Shown: positions 35,779 to 46,280, counted from the first letter of the stretch. The stretch is 64,000 nt of DNA from an uncultured Opitutia bacterium (GCA_903896015.1 CAITWF010000025.1:62001-126000), one strand, 5' to 3'. Made by a program: numbers and translations. The notes: generated by a model from the letters alone, not told the origin.

Positions 35779-38700
35779 ATGACGGAGACCGCGACTCTAC
35801 GGCCCTGGCCCATATGGGTGCGATTGGTGGTGTTAGCCGCAGCCTATTTTTGCTGCGCGACGGCGTCACTTAAATTGACGGTGGATCCGGAAATGGAGGC
35901 GAGTTTTTGGCTGCCGGGTGGGTTGGCTCTCGGCGCGCTGCTCGTGTTCGATCGCCGCGATTGGTGGATGGTGATCGCGGCGGTTTTTCTAGGGGATGCG
36001 CTCTACAATTTTTTTGGCGCAGCGTGGCCGTGGACGGCTTGGTTTGTCGTCACCGTGGGAAATGCGCTTTCCGCGCTGGTGGGCGCGGGGTTGTTTCGAC
36101 GGTTTGTGGCGCCACGCGCGACGCTGGCGAGCGTGGGCGAGCTGGGCGGATTGCTGGCGTGCAGTGGGATCAGTCTGATGTTAACGTCTACGATCGGTGC
36201 TTGGACGATCCAGCGGCTGGCGGGCGGCCAGGCCTTCGGGGAGATTTGGCTGTCGTGGTATGCGAGCGATCTGCTCGGGGTGATTCTCGTGACGCCGCTG
36301 ATCATCGCATGGAAAGAGCCTTGGTGGAAAACAGATCCGGAGCGCTGGTCGGTACGGCTGGTCGAGTTGCTGGTAATTGTGGCGCTGGTGGGGGCTGGCG
36401 TCACGTTTGCCATCGATCACCCGTGGCTGCAAAATCCGTCCGCACGGTTCTTCGTGGTGCCGTGCGTGATTTGGTCGGCGATTCGGGTGGGGGCGCGCGG
36501 GGTCAGCCTTTTGAGCGTGGTGGTGGCGCTCCTGGCGGGTTGGTATGCGCTGAGGTTTTTCGCCGGCACGCCGCTCAGCCAGGCTTCCTCGCATGTGCGA
36601 AACGCGACGTTGCAGGTGGACTTGCTGCTGATGGCGTTTTTCGGCCTCGTGCCGGCGATCGCGATCGATGCGCAACGGCGGGCTGGGGCGGAGTTGCGGG
36701 CGCAAAAGAATTTTCTCCAGGCCATCTTCGACAACGAACTCGACTGCATCAAAATCATCGCGGCGGACGGGGCACTGGTGGACATGAACCGGGCGGGTCT
36801 GGCGCTGATTGAAGCGGAATCGGTGGAGGACGCCCGCGCCCACGGTTTGCTCAGTTTCGTCCGACCGGAATTTCGCGCGCGCTTCACGGAACTGACCCGC
36901 CGTGTCCTGACGGGAGAAACCGGCTCGCTGCACTATCCGATTCAGGGTAAGCGCGGGGCGGCTCGCTGGCTGGAAGCGCTCGCTTCGCCCTTGCGCGATG
37001 GCGAAGGCCGGGTGCATGCGCTGCTCGTGGTCTCGCGCGATGGGACGGCTGCGCGCCGGGCTGAGGAGGCGCTGCGGCTGGCGAGGTTCACCGTGGATCA
37101 CGCGTCGCTCGCGATGCTTTGGGTGCGCGAGGATGCGGCCATCCTGGATGCGAACGCGGCGGCGGCCCGAATGCTCGGCTACGAGGTGGATGAGTTGCGG
37201 CGACTGCGGGTGGCAGACGTGGATCCGGAGTTTTCCCGGGAGCGCTGGCCGCACCACTGGGCCGAGCTGAAGCAGGCCCGGTCGATCCGTTTTCCGAGTC
37301 GCCAGCGGCGCAAGGACGGGGTCGAGCTCGACGTGATTGTCAGCACGCACTTCTTGGACTTGGGAGAGCGGGAGATAAGCTGCGCGTTTGTCCAGGATGT
37401 CACCGAGCAGAAGCGCGCCAACGACGCCCTGCGGAAGCACGAGAACGAGCTGCAACTCCTCTTCAGCGCGGTGGCCGACGGGATCGTGGTCAAGGATCAC
37501 ACGCTCGCGATCGTGCGTTGGAATGCCGCCGCCGAGCGGATCCTCGGTTTGTCCGCGGCGGAAATATCGGGCCGCACTTCGTTCGATCCGCGGTGGCGTG
37601 CGGTGCGGGAGGACGGCAGCGCCTTTCCCGCCGAGGAGCAGCCGGCCGCGGTGGCCCTGCGCAAGAAGCAATCGGTGCGCGCGGCGGTCATGGGTGTGCA
37701 CAAGCCCAACGGGGCGCTGGTATGGATCTCGGTGAACGCGGAGCCGATGCCCGACGCGCTGACGGGCAGCACGATGGTGGTGAGCAGTTTCTCGGACATC
37801 ACCGCGAGCCGTGCGCTGCAAGAGCAGATCCGGCAGGCGCAGAAGACGCACGTCGTCGGGCAACTCGCCGGAGGAATGGCGCACGATTTCAACAACATCC
37901 TCACCGCCATGATGCTCAACCTCGGGCTGATCAAGGCGGATGCTCAGTTGGCGGAACGTCTGCGACCGCCGCTGGAAGACGTTGAGGAAATGACGCGCCG
38001 GGCCGCGCGGCTGACTGAGCAGCTGCTGTTGTTTTCCCGGCGGCGCGTGATGCAGACCGAGTCGCTGGATCTCAACACCACGGTCGGTCAGGTCGTCGGT
38101 CTGCTCCGCCGGGTCCTGGGTGAACCCATCCGGATTGACCTGGAGCTGGAGCCGCAAGCGCTCTGGATCAAGGCCGATCCCAGCCTCCTTGATCAGGTGG
38201 TCATGAATCTCTGCGTCAACGCCCGGGATGCCATGCCCGCAGGCGGCACGCTTACGCTCCGCACGACCCGGGCAGAGTTTGCGACGTCCTCCGCCGAGCA
38301 CCCGGCGGCACGCATGGGACAATTTGCCTGCCTACGCATCACCGACACCGGGATAGGCATGAACGCCGAGGTGATGTCCCATCTCTTCGAGCCGTTTTTC
38401 ACGACCAAGGAAGTCGGACGGGGAACCGGTCTCGGCCTCGCCACCGTGCATGGCATCGTGCACCAACATGAAGGCTGGGTGGAAGTTCAGAGTGCACCGG
38501 GCAAAGGCAGCACGTTTCTGATTTATGTGCCCGCCGCCGAGCGGACGTTGCCGCCGCCGGTGGAAGCACCGGTTGCGAGTGTCCGCGGTGGGGGTGAGAC
38601 GATTTTGATTGCCGAGGACGAGGCGCCGGTGCGATTGGCCGTGAGCATCATGCTGCGGCGTTTGGGCTACCGTGTGTTCGAGGCACCCAATGCCAGCGAG

Positions 38701-38970
38701 GCGCTGGCGCTGTGGGACCAACACCACCACACCGTGGCACTCCTGCTCACAGACATGGTCATGCCCGGCAGCATGACCGGCCTCGAACTTAGCGAAACAC
38801 TGCGGCGCATGAAACCCTCGCTCGGGGTGATCATCATGAGCGGCTACACCGATCAGATTCTTAAGGGCGGCGAGCTGCGGGCCGCGGGCACGGTCTTTCT
38901 CGCCAAGCCCTTTGAGCCTGCCCAGCTCGCCAGCGCGGTGCGGCATCAGCTCGATGCGGTGACCGGCTAA
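35779..38970 (+). CDS. MASE1-PAS hybrid sensor histidine kinase
   Basis: A 1063-aa membrane hybrid kinase. A MASE1 domain of about eight to nine helices (residues 10-310) is followed by three PAS domains (about 315-435, 440-560 and 560-685), a phosphoacceptor H702 in GGMAHDFNNIL, an HATPase domain with [20 protein letters not shown], and a complete receiver with IAEDEAP and the phosphoacceptor D992 in LLLTDMVMPGS. The MASE1 domain implies an integral-membrane sensor. No cognate response regulator is adjacent. It lies upstream of the GT-C gene, same strand. Confidence 0.93.
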   Translation: MTETATLRPWPIWVRLVVLAAAYFCCATASLKLTVDPEMEASFWLPGGLALGALLVFDRRDWWMVIAAVFLGDALYNFFGAAWPWTAWFVVTVGNALSALVGAGLFRRFVAPRATLASVGELGGLLACSGISLMLTSTIGAWTIQRLAGGQAFGEIWLSWYASDLLGVILVTPLIIAWKEPWWKTDPERWSVRLVELLVIVALVGAGVTFAIDHPWLQNPSARFFVVPCVIWSAIRVGARGVSLLSVVVALLAGWYALRFFAGTPLSQASSHVRNATLQVDLLLMAFFGLVPAIAIDAQRRAGAELRAQKNFLQAIFDNELDCIKIIAADGALVDMNRAGLALIEAESVEDARAHGLLSFVRPEFRARFTELTRRVLTGETGSLHYPIQGKRGAARWLEALASPLRDGEGRVHALLVVSRDGTAARRAEEALRLARFTVDHASLAMLWVREDAAILDANAAAARMLGYEVDELRRLRVADVDPEFSRERWPHHWAELKQARSIRFPSRQRRKDGVELDVIVSTHFLDLGEREISCAFVQDVTEQKRANDALRKHENELQLLFSAVADGIVVKDHTLAIVRWNAAAERILGLSAAEISGRTSFDPRWRAVREDGSAFPAEEQPAAVALRKKQSVRAAVMGVHKPNGALVWISVNAEPMPDALTGSTMVVSSFSDITASRALQEQIRQAQKTHVVGQLAGGMAHDFNNILTAMMLNLGLIKADAQLAERLRPPLEDVEEMTRRAARLTEQLLLFSRRRVMQTESLDLNTTVGQVVGLLRRVLGEPIRIDLELEPQALWIKADPSLLDQVVMNLCVNARDAMPAGGTLTLRTTRAEFATSSAEHPAARMGQFACLRITDTGIGMNAEVMSHLFEPFFTTKEVGRGTGLGLATVHGIVHQHEGWVEVQSAPGKGSTFLIYVPAAERTLPPPVEAPVASVRGGGETILIAEDEAPVRLAVSIMLRRLGYRVFEAPNASEALALWDQHHHTVALLLTDMVMPGSMTGLELSETLRRMKPSLGVIIMSGYTDQILKGGELRAAGTVFLAKPFEPAQLASAVRHQLDAVTG

Positions 38971-38988
38971 TGCGCTCCGCCGACGCTT

Positions 38989-41070
38989 GTGTCTGGCATC
39001 AGCCCCCCTCCCGCCGTGCCCGACTTATCTGCCGAAACCACCGTGCGCCACCGCGCGTGGATTGCGGTGGCGGTGCTGCTTGTACTCTATGCGGTGCAGG
39101 CGCTGTGGTTTTCGCGCGTGAAGGGCTCGTCGTTCGACGAGGGCGAGGAGCTTTTCACCGGTTACAACATCTGGCTGCGCGGCGATTTTCGGATGGAGGG
39201 GGCCAATGGCGATTTCGTGAAACGCTGGGCCACGCTCCCACTGCTTGTCACGCGGCCACACATGGTGAGCACCGCCGACCCGGCGTGGCGGGCGGGCGAC
39301 CCGTATTGGGCAGGGTTTAGGTTTTTGTTTGAGAGCGGCAACGATGCCGACGCGATCCTGCTGCAGGGGCGCTGCATGATTGTGCTGCTCGGGATGGCGA
39401 CGGGACTGCTCGTGTTTTGGGGCGCGCGAGAGCTGTTTGGCTGGGGCGGCGGCGTGTTTGCGCTTGGGGTGTTTGTGTTCAGCCCGAACATGCTCGCGTT
39501 CGGCGGGCTCGTCTCGACCGAGATGTCGCTGTGCCTCGCGATGCTCGGCGCCCTGCAGTGCATTTGGCGGCTGCTGCACCGGATCACGTGGGGCCGGATT
39601 GCGGCGAGCCTGGCGTTTTTCGCGCTGCTCGTGTTGTCGAAGCCAACCGCCGTGCTCATGCTGCCGGCGACGGCGCTGGTGTTCGCGGTGAGATTTTTCG
39701 GCGGACGCCCGCTGGTGATCGCGTTGGGAAAGGTGGATCGCACGATCCCGGCGAGGCGCGCGCAGGTGAAATGGTTTTTGCTGCTCACGCTGGCGCACGC
39801 CGCCGTGGGCTACACAGCGATTTGGGCGCACTACGATTTCCGCTTCGCCGCGAGCCCCAATCCGAACGACGCGGGGATCTCCTATATCGTAAACCCGCAG
39901 CGCGATCCCATCGCGCCGGAGGCGTTGGTGGTGCTGCGCGCGGCGCAGGACCACCACGTGCTGCCGGAGAGTTTCATCCGCGGCGTGCGCTATCTCCTCG
40001 GGCACGACGAGTCACGCCACGCGTTTCTGGCAGGGGAGTGGACCTATGGCGGCTGGCACGGATTTTTTCTAAGGGCGGCGATCGCGAAGACCCGGCCGGC
40101 ATTGCTCGCGTTCATCGTGATTGGGATCGGCTGGTGGGTTGGCCGGAGTTGGCGCGCGCGGAGGCGGGTCGTGGCCGACGCCCCGCTGCCCGCCTTCTAC
40201 GCCCTCACACCTTACCTGAGCCTGTTCGCGGTCTACGTTCCGGCGGCGGTATTGCAGGAGCTCAACATCGGTCACCGCCACATCCTGCCGCTCTATCCAT
40301 TGGGTTACCTACTGACGGGGGTGAATGCGCGGGTGTGGCAAGCGGGCGGGCGGTGGACACGCTCACTCATTTCGGCACTCTGCGCGTGGCTTATCGTTGA
40401 GACGCTGGCGATTGCGCCGCACTACCTCGCGTATTTTAGTCCTCTGGTCGGCGGCCCGCGAAAAGGCTACACACAGCTCGTCGACAGCTCGCTCGACTGG
40501 GGCGGTAATCTCCCCAGCCTCAAGCGCTGGCTAGACCGAAACAACCCGAATGGACGCGAGCCGGTTTACCTCGCGTATTTCGGCACCGACAGCCCGGCCT
40601 ATCGCGGCATCGCGGCGCACCGGCTGCCCGGCTTTTTCGACTGGGGCCGCGGCGAGCAGTTCCCGCTCGAGCCTGGCCTCTACGCCATCAGCGCCACGCT
40701 GCTCCAGACGGTTTACACGCGAACTTTTGGCCCATGGAACAAGGTTTACGAACACGACTATCAGGAATTGCTCAAACAGGTCGCGGTCTTCGAAAAAACC
40801 GCCCGCGATCCCGCCGCGCGCCAGGCGCTCATCGGGGAGTTTTCCGCGGAGGCGTGGGTGCGAGCCTACGAGTCGTTCGAGAATCTCCGCTTCGGCCGGC
40901 TCTGTGCCTGGCTTCGCCACCACGGTGAACCGACGGACAACGTCGGCTATGCGATTCTGATCTGGCGGCTTGATGCGGCGCAAATTCAAGACGCGCTTTA
41001 CGGCCCCCCGCCGAGCTCGCCGAGGAACCCGTGCGGCCATAGTCCGCCGCCCGCCCGCCGATTTTTGTAA
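38989..41070 (+). CDS. GT-C fold membrane glycosyltransferase (GT39/ArnT-like)
   Basis: A 693-aa integral-membrane protein with about eleven or twelve hydrophobic segments. The early acidic motif SSFDEGEELFTGYNIWL fits the GT-C superfamily (PMT/ArnT), in which lipid-linked sugar is transferred to protein or lipid, and the loop FDEGEE holds the expected catalytic acidic residue. Its large C-terminal soluble part (about 500-693) has no known motif. The start is a GTG at 38989. The substrate and donor are not evident; it is followed 52 bp later by an ABC operon. Confidence 0.72.
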   Translation: MSGISPPPAVPDLSAETTVRHRAWIAVAVLLVLYAVQALWFSRVKGSSFDEGEELFTGYNIWLRGDFRMEGANGDFVKRWATLPLLVTRPHMVSTADPAWRAGDPYWAGFRFLFESGNDADAILLQGRCMIVLLGMATGLLVFWGARELFGWGGGVFALGVFVFSPNMLAFGGLVSTEMSLCLAMLGALQCIWRLLHRITWGRIAASLAFFALLVLSKPTAVLMLPATALVFAVRFFGGRPLVIALGKVDRTIPARRAQVKWFLLLTLAHAAVGYTAIWAHYDFRFAASPNPNDAGISYIVNPQRDPIAPEALVVLRAAQDHHVLPESFIRGVRYLLGHDESRHAFLAGEWTYGGWHGFFLRAAIAKTRPALLAFIVIGIGWWVGRSWRARRRVVADAPLPAFYALTPYLSLFAVYVPAAVLQELNIGHRHILPLYPLGYLLTGVNARVWQAGGRWTRSLISALCAWLIVETLAIAPHYLAYFSPLVGGPRKGYTQLVDSSLDWGGNLPSLKRWLDRNNPNGREPVYLAYFGTDSPAYRGIAAHRLPGFFDWGRGEQFPLEPGLYAISATLLQTVYTRTFGPWNKVYEHDYQELLKQVAVFEKTARDPAARQALIGEFSAEAWVRAYESFENLRFGRLCAWLRHHGEPTDNVGYAILIWRLDAAQIQDALYGPPPSSPRNPCGHSPPPARRFL

Positions 41071-41122
41071 CTTCTGGCGGCGACTTCGTGTAAGACGTGG
41101 ACCAGCCCCGCTTCTTTCCGCC

Positions 41123-42097
41123 TTGAACGCCACTGCTTCCGCTCCGTCGCCGGCCGCGCCCGTCCGCCGCACGCCCGATCAATTTATCATTGAGGCGGTG
41201 GGCCTCGGCAAAACCTACGGCGCGCAGCGCGCGTTGCGCGATGTCACCGTGCAGGTGCCGCCCGGCACAATCGGATTGCTCGGGCCGAACGGCGCCGGCA
41301 AGAGCACGTTCATCAAGTGCCTGCTCAATCTCGAATCGCCCACGACCGGCTCGGCAAAAGTGCTCGGCGTCGATATCCGCGCGAGCAACCGCGCCTCGCG
41401 CGAACGCGTCGGCTACAGCCCCGAACAGGATTGCCAGATCGCGGGCATGGCCGGCTGCGAATACGTCACCTACTGCGGCCAGCTTGCCGGCATGCCGTTT
41501 CGCACCGCGCGCCAGCGCACGCACGAAATCCTCGATCTCGTCGGGATGGGGCAGGAACGCTACCGGCTCGTCGACACTTACTCGACCGGCATGAAGCAGC
41601 GCGTGAAACTCGCGCAGGCGCTCGTCCACGATCCCGAAGTGGTGTTTCTCGACGAGCCGACGAACGGCCTCGATCCCTCCGGTCGCGAGCACATCCTGAA
41701 ACTCGTCGGCTCGCTCTGGCGCGATCTCGGGATTAGCGTCGTGATGTGCTCCCATCTGCTGCGCGACATCGAGCGCGTCTGCGATCGGGTAATGATTATC
41801 GGACACGGCCGGCTGCTTGAGCACGACAGCATCGCGGGCCTGAAGGCGCGGCACCGCCGGATCGTCGAGATCGCGCCCGCGAGCGAAGCGGAGCGCTTTC
41901 AGTCGGTGCTGACGGAAGCGGGCCTCGCGGTCGTGAAACTCTCCAGCGGCAAACTCCGCGTCGAGTCGGCGAGCGACTCGATCGAGTGGGTGCTTGAGCT
42001 GATGCGCGCGCATCACCTTCCGCCCGCCGAAATCGTGTCGAACCCGGACGCGTTGCACGAGCTGTTCATCAAATCGATCGCCGCTGACCATGGATAA
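41123..42097 (+). CDS. ABC transporter ATP-binding protein 1
   Basis: A 324-aa ATPase. Walker A GPNGAGKST, Q-loop region, signature YSTGMKQRVKLAQ, Walker B VVFLDEPTNGLD and H-loop CSH are all intact. The C-terminal extension (about 235-324) is typical of ABC-2 exporter ATPases. The best start is a TTG at 41123 (MNATASAPSP); no ATG stands near. Its end overlaps the start of the first permease by 8 bp. First gene of a two-module ABC operon. Confidence 0.9.
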   Translation: MNATASAPSPAAPVRRTPDQFIIEAVGLGKTYGAQRALRDVTVQVPPGTIGLLGPNGAGKSTFIKCLLNLESPTTGSAKVLGVDIRASNRASRERVGYSPEQDCQIAGMAGCEYVTYCGQLAGMPFRTARQRTHEILDLVGMGQERYRLVDTYSTGMKQRVKLAQALVHDPEVVFLDEPTNGLDPSGREHILKLVGSLWRDLGISVVMCSHLLRDIERVCDRVMIIGHGRLLEHDSIAGLKARHRRIVEIAPASEAERFQSVLTEAGLAVVKLSSGKLRVESASDSIEWVLELMRAHHLPPAEIVSNPDALHELFIKSIAADHG

Positions 42098-43091
42098 CGC
42101 GAGCGCCCAAAGTCTCGATCTCAGCCGCTGGCGCGAGGCGCCGCGGGGTATCGGCTATCGTCGGTGGAGCATCGTCGCAACCGGCCTGCGGCAGTTGCTG
42201 CGCACGCGCTTCTTCAAGTTTGTCCTCAGCGTGGCGTGGAGCGCGGGCCTGATGATCGCTGTGGCGGGATTTGTGTTCAGCCAGTCCGTCGCGGACGGCG
42301 GATGGCTGCAGGATATCGCGGTGCGGTTTGGGCCGCGGACCGAGGCACTGTTCAAGGTGCTGTCTGGGCTGGTCGCGATGTTTCCCGATGTCGTGGTGCA
42401 CGGCGTCTTCACGCTGATCTTTTGGGCGCACTCGTTTCTCGGCCTCTGGCTTAGCCTGCTGGTGCTGACCGTATTGGTGCCGCAGCTCATCACGCGTGAT
42501 CGCGGCAGCAACGCGCTCATCATGTATCTCGCGCGCCCGCTGACGACGGCGGACTATCTGCTCGGCAAACTCGGCATCATTGTGGGCGTCATCGGGCTCG
42601 TGTGGACGGGTCCGCTGCTCGCCGGCTGGCTCGTGAGCATGCTGTTCGCGACCGATCGCGATTTCATCGTCTACTCGTTCGCGCCGCTGCTGCGCGCGCT
42701 GGTTTTCAACGGCGTTTCCCTGGTCGCGCTCGCCGCGATTGCACTCGGCGTGTCGGCGCTCGGTCGCCACGAACGCACCACGACCGTGGTGTGGATGGGA
42801 TTGTGGCTGCTGCTGGGCATCATCGCGGCGCCGCCGCCCGCGCCGGATTGGTTCAAGCGCGCAAGCTTCACCCACGATCTCAGCGAGGTGCGGCAGGAGG
42901 TGTTCAAGCTCGACGCCGTGCTCACCGACGCGAGCGCCCAGCTCCCGCTGCTCGATCGGCGATTTGCGACCAATCTCGCGGCGGCTGGAAAAAAAGCCGA
43001 GCCGGCCGATTTCAACGGCGCGCTCGTGAGCCTCGGTGTTTTCGTGGTCGCGTCGTCATTTGTGTTTTTCCGCAAGCTTCGCCCCGAATGA
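42090..43091 (+). CDS. ABC transporter permease 1
   Basis: A 333-aa integral-membrane protein with about six helices, matching the ABC-2 permease type. Hydrophobic segments lie near 42-65, 115-145, 172-195, 205-235 and 310-326. A long soluble loop (about 255-300) precedes the last helix. It overlaps both flanking ATPase genes (8 bp and ATGA), so all are translationally coupled. Confidence 0.85.
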   Translation: MDNASAQSLDLSRWREAPRGIGYRRWSIVATGLRQLLRTRFFKFVLSVAWSAGLMIAVAGFVFSQSVADGGWLQDIAVRFGPRTEALFKVLSGLVAMFPDVVVHGVFTLIFWAHSFLGLWLSLLVLTVLVPQLITRDRGSNALIMYLARPLTTADYLLGKLGIIVGVIGLVWTGPLLAGWLVSMLFATDRDFIVYSFAPLLRALVFNGVSLVALAAIALGVSALGRHERTTTVVWMGLWLLLGIIAAPPPAPDWFKRASFTHDLSEVRQEVFKLDAVLTDASAQLPLLDRRFATNLAAAGKKAEPADFNGALVSLGVFVVASSFVFFRKLRPE

Positions 43092-44017
43092 ACGCCGTCG
43101 CGCAAGCCAGCAGCCTCAGCCGCTTCTACGGGATGATTCTCGGGTTGAACAACGTTTCCTTCACGATCCGCCCGGGCATCACTGGCATCGTCGGGCCCAA
43201 CGGCGCGGGCAAGACCACACTCTTTCGTCTGCTGCTCGGCCAGATTCAACCGAGCTCCGGTGAACTGACGGTCTTTGGCGAGCGCCCGTGGAATAATCCC
43301 GCGGTGCAGGCGCGGCTCGCGTATTGCCCCGAGAGCGAAGCGATGCCCGCGGGCCTGCGCCCGCTCGAGTGGCTCACCGGCCTCGGCATGATCTCGGGTT
43401 TGTCGGCTCGCGACGCTGACTCCCGCGCCCGCGCCGCTCTCATCCGCGTGAAACTCGGCGCCGAGCATTGGCGCAAGCGCGTCACCGCCTATTCAAAGGG
43501 CATGAAGCAGCGCGTGAAACTTGCGCAATGCCTCCTGCACGAGCCGCAGCTCATCATCCTCGACGAGCCGATGAACGGCCTCGATCCGATGGGCCGCGAG
43601 GACATCGGGGTGATTCTCCGGCAGCTCGCCGACGACGGCGTGAGCGTGCTTATTTCGAGTCACATCCTCCACGATCTCGAAACGCTGTGCGCGGATTTCA
43701 TCTTGCTGCGCTGGGGTCGCATCCCCCGCTCGCTCAACGAAGCCGCGTCGACGGACGCGCGCACCCGTTGGCCGGACGCGACGACGTTTCGCTGCGACGC
43801 GCCGGAAAAACTCGCGCGCTTTCTCTTCGACCGCGATCTCCTCCGCGGCTGCGATATCGCGGCCGCAGTCGGGACGCTGCACGCGCGCTGGCGCGATCCG
43901 GAAAAGTTTTTTGGCGCATATCATCAACTGCTGCTGGAGAGCGGCGTGCGCATCTTCGAGGTGCAGGACACGGAGTCGTTCCTCGAAAAAGCGATCGATC
44001 CCACCGTGCATTCATGA
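43088..44017 (+). CDS. ABC transporter ATP-binding protein 2
   Basis: A 309-aa ATPase, paralogous to the first. Walker A GPNGAGKTT, signature YSKGMKQRVKLAQ, Walker B LIILDEPMNGLD and the H-loop SSHILHDLETL are intact. Its ATG overlaps the stop of permease 1, and its TGA overlaps the start of permease 2. The two ATPases share the MKQRVKLAQ signature but differ in the C-terminal extension. Confidence 0.9.
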   Translation: MNAVAQASSLSRFYGMILGLNNVSFTIRPGITGIVGPNGAGKTTLFRLLLGQIQPSSGELTVFGERPWNNPAVQARLAYCPESEAMPAGLRPLEWLTGLGMISGLSARDADSRARAALIRVKLGAEHWRKRVTAYSKGMKQRVKLAQCLLHEPQLIILDEPMNGLDPMGREDIGVILRQLADDGVSVLISSHILHDLETLCADFILLRWGRIPRSLNEAASTDARTRWPDATTFRCDAPEKLARFLFDRDLLRGCDIAAAVGTLHARWRDPEKFFGAYHQLLLESGVRIFEVQDTESFLEKAIDPTVHS

Positions 44018-44805
44018 GCTCAGCCACTGTCGAATCTTTTCTCCCGCCGCGTGTCGCGCCGAATCTCGCCCGCGCATGGGGTGGCCTCTGGCGGCTTACG
44101 TTTCGCCGGCTTCTTCTGCCCGGCCACTGGCTGCTGCTTGCGATCGGGCTGGCGGTGCTGACGGCGCTGTTCGCTGGCGGATCGCGGGCCGGCGGGTCGG
44201 ACCATTTCATCGATTGGACCACGAACTTTTACGTCACGTTTCTCGTGCCGGTGCTTTCATTCATGGCGGCGGGAGGCGTCATGCGCGACGAGATGAAATC
44301 AGGCACGGTCGACTACGTGCTAACCCGGCCCATCCCGAGACCTGCCGTTCTCGCCTTCAAATACGCCGCCCATGTGATTTGCACGCAGATCGATTTCCTC
44401 ATCGCGTTCGGCGTGGTGGTCGGATTCGCCGCAGCGCATGATGTGCCCGGCCTCGCCTCGGTCGCAGCCAAATTTTTCTTCGGCCAAGTGCTGATGATCA
44501 CGGCGTTCAGCGCGTTTGGTTTTCTCTGCGCCACGATCACTTCGCGTTACATTGTCATCGGCCTTGCCTACGGCGGCATTATCGAGGCGGGTGTCGGCCA
44601 GATTCCGACGCAACTCAGCCGGCTTTCGATGACGCACCAGATGCGCGAGCTGCTCGCCGTCTGGCTCGGGCGCGTCGAGGCGCACGCCGCTTCGCCGGGC
44701 GTGTGGAGCACGGCGGCGATCGTGCTGGCGTTCGTCGTGGTAGTGCTGACCGCGGCGGCGGTGATTTTCTCGCTGCGCGAACTCTCGGGTCCGGCCGACG
44801 CGTAA
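44014..44805 (+). CDS. ABC transporter permease 2
   Basis: A 263-aa ABC-2 type permease with about six helices (near 37-55, 75-95, 122-142, 152-175, 180-195 and 235-258). The loop DEMKSGTVDYVLTRPIPR is typical of ABC-2 permeases. It completes a two-ATPase, two-permease operon; export is likely from the ABC-2 type, but the substrate is unknown. Confidence 0.87.
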   Translation: MSSATVESFLPPRVAPNLARAWGGLWRLTFRRLLLPGHWLLLAIGLAVLTALFAGGSRAGGSDHFIDWTTNFYVTFLVPVLSFMAAGGVMRDEMKSGTVDYVLTRPIPRPAVLAFKYAAHVICTQIDFLIAFGVVVGFAAAHDVPGLASVAAKFFFGQVLMITAFSAFGFLCATITSRYIVIGLAYGGIIEAGVGQIPTQLSRLSMTHQMRELLAVWLGRVEAHAASPGVWSTAAIVLAFVVVVLTAAAVIFSLRELSGPADA

Positions 44806-44869
44806 ACTCGCCGTAACCAATCCGCCGCCGCCCGTGTAGTAACGGACAACCCGCCCTCGTTTTCCGATT

Positions 44870-46279
44870 ATGAAAAAACTTTTCCTCTCCCTTGCCGCGC
44901 TCGCGTTGCCGTTCGCTTCTCCCGCCGCCGTCGACCCCGCGATCGTTTCGGCCGACGCGCGCTGGCTCGTCCACGCCGATCTCAACGCTCTCCGCTCCGG
45001 TGCGCTCGGCAAGGAACTCATCGCGATCATTGAGACCACAAAAAGCGAATACGAGGCCACCCGACCCGCCAGCGACGGCAAGTTCGGCCTCGATGGACAA
45101 AAAATCCTCGCGACGATCGGCAGCGTCACCGCCTACGGCGTCAACATCTCCAAAGACCCCAAGGATATCGACGGCACGCTACTCGTGCAGGGCACGGCCG
45201 ATCTCCGGAAGATCGCCGAGAGCCTATTGATCCAAGCCAATCTCGCGCACCCGGCCGACGTGGTCGAAATCACTGATCTGCCCTTTCCGGCGTATGGCGT
45301 GAAGGGTCCGAAGTCCGGCAAAGGAGACCCGACCGAGGTGGTGATCGCGTTTCCGCCGGAGCCGGTGATCATCGTCAGCAAGTCGAAGCCGCAGATCCTC
45401 AAGGCGCGCGACGTGTTTCGCGGCGCGGCGCCGTCGCTCGCGAACAGCGCGGACTCGCCGCTCAAGAAATTCCTCAGCAGCTCCGATGGCACCTACGCGT
45501 TCGTCGCGAGCGCGGTGCCCGCGGAAAAATTCTTCCCGGACGACGGCCCGCAGGCCCGCGTGCTGAAGATGACGAGCGCCGGCGCGATCGCGCTCGGCGA
45601 GCGTGGCGCCAACACGTTTTTGCACGCCGACCTCGTCGCGAGCTCCGGCGCAATGGCGGACAAGCTGATGAAAATTCTCCAGGGCATGACCGCGATGATG
45701 TCGCTGGCCGAGACGAACGACAAACAACTCGCCGACTTCCTGAATTCCGCCACTGTCAACCGTGATGGCGACGTCGTCTCGCTCGATCTCTCCTACGCCA
45801 GTGTCCGGCTCGCGCAGATGGTCAAGAATCTCAAGACGCCGGCCTCATCGCCGGATCGCAACGCGCGGGCCGCAGTGCCGATGGTCAACGGCCGCGCGCT
45901 CGCCGAGTGGACGGCCGAGCCCGGTCCGGCGCCGACGGATGGCGGTCCGCTTCCGCTCACGACCCGTGCGATCGAAAACGTCGCCCTCAAAAACGGTGCG
46001 CTCCTCACGCTCGCCCGGCAAAACAACGGTGGCAAAAGCGTCCGCTTCGACCGCGTGGAGATTGTCGCGGCTGAGGGCGGCGCGCCGCTCGTGTTCCGCG
46101 CCGGCTACATGCGCGTCGCCGGCCCGCGCGGCAACTGGCAGCAGTTTGAGTTCCCCGGCGCCGAAGGCACTTACACCGTGAAAGTCGTCTACACGAACGA
46201 TCCCGACGGCAAGGCGACGTTTGCCGTAAGTGCGAAGGATCCGAAGACGCCCGCGCCCGACACCGAAGCGAAGAAGTAA
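44870..46279 (+). CDS. Secreted protein of unknown function
   Basis: A 469-aa protein with a clear signal peptide (KKLFLSLAALALPFASPAA). The N-terminal domain (about 20-310) looks like a globular domain with repeated beta-alpha segments (WLVHADLNALR, LLVQGTADLRKIAESL, VIIVSKSKPQILKARDVF); I do not recognise a catalytic motif. The C-terminal part (about 365-455) is beta-rich. It follows the ABC operon after 64 bp and sits just ahead of the sigma/anti-sigma pair, which may control or respond to it. Confidence 0.75.
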   Translation: MKKLFLSLAALALPFASPAAVDPAIVSADARWLVHADLNALRSGALGKELIAIIETTKSEYEATRPASDGKFGLDGQKILATIGSVTAYGVNISKDPKDIDGTLLVQGTADLRKIAESLLIQANLAHPADVVEITDLPFPAYGVKGPKSGKGDPTEVVIAFPPEPVIIVSKSKPQILKARDVFRGAAPSLANSADSPLKKFLSSSDGTYAFVASAVPAEKFFPDDGPQARVLKMTSAGAIALGERGANTFLHADLVASSGAMADKLMKILQGMTAMMSLAETNDKQLADFLNSATVNRDGDVVSLDLSYASVRLAQMVKNLKTPASSPDRNARAAVPMVNGRALAEWTAEPGPAPTDGGPLPLTTRAIENVALKNGALLTLARQNNGGKSVRFDRVEIVAAEGGAPLVFRAGYMRVAGPRGNWQQFEFPGAEGTYTVKVVYTNDPDGKATFAVSAKDPKTPAPDTEAKK

Positions 46280-46280
46280 A

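Noticed and set aside
36181-38322. 713-aa minus-strand open frame opposite the MASE1 kinase
   Set aside because: Arg/His/Pro-rich composition with no recognisable domain; the plus strand codes a complete hybrid kinase.
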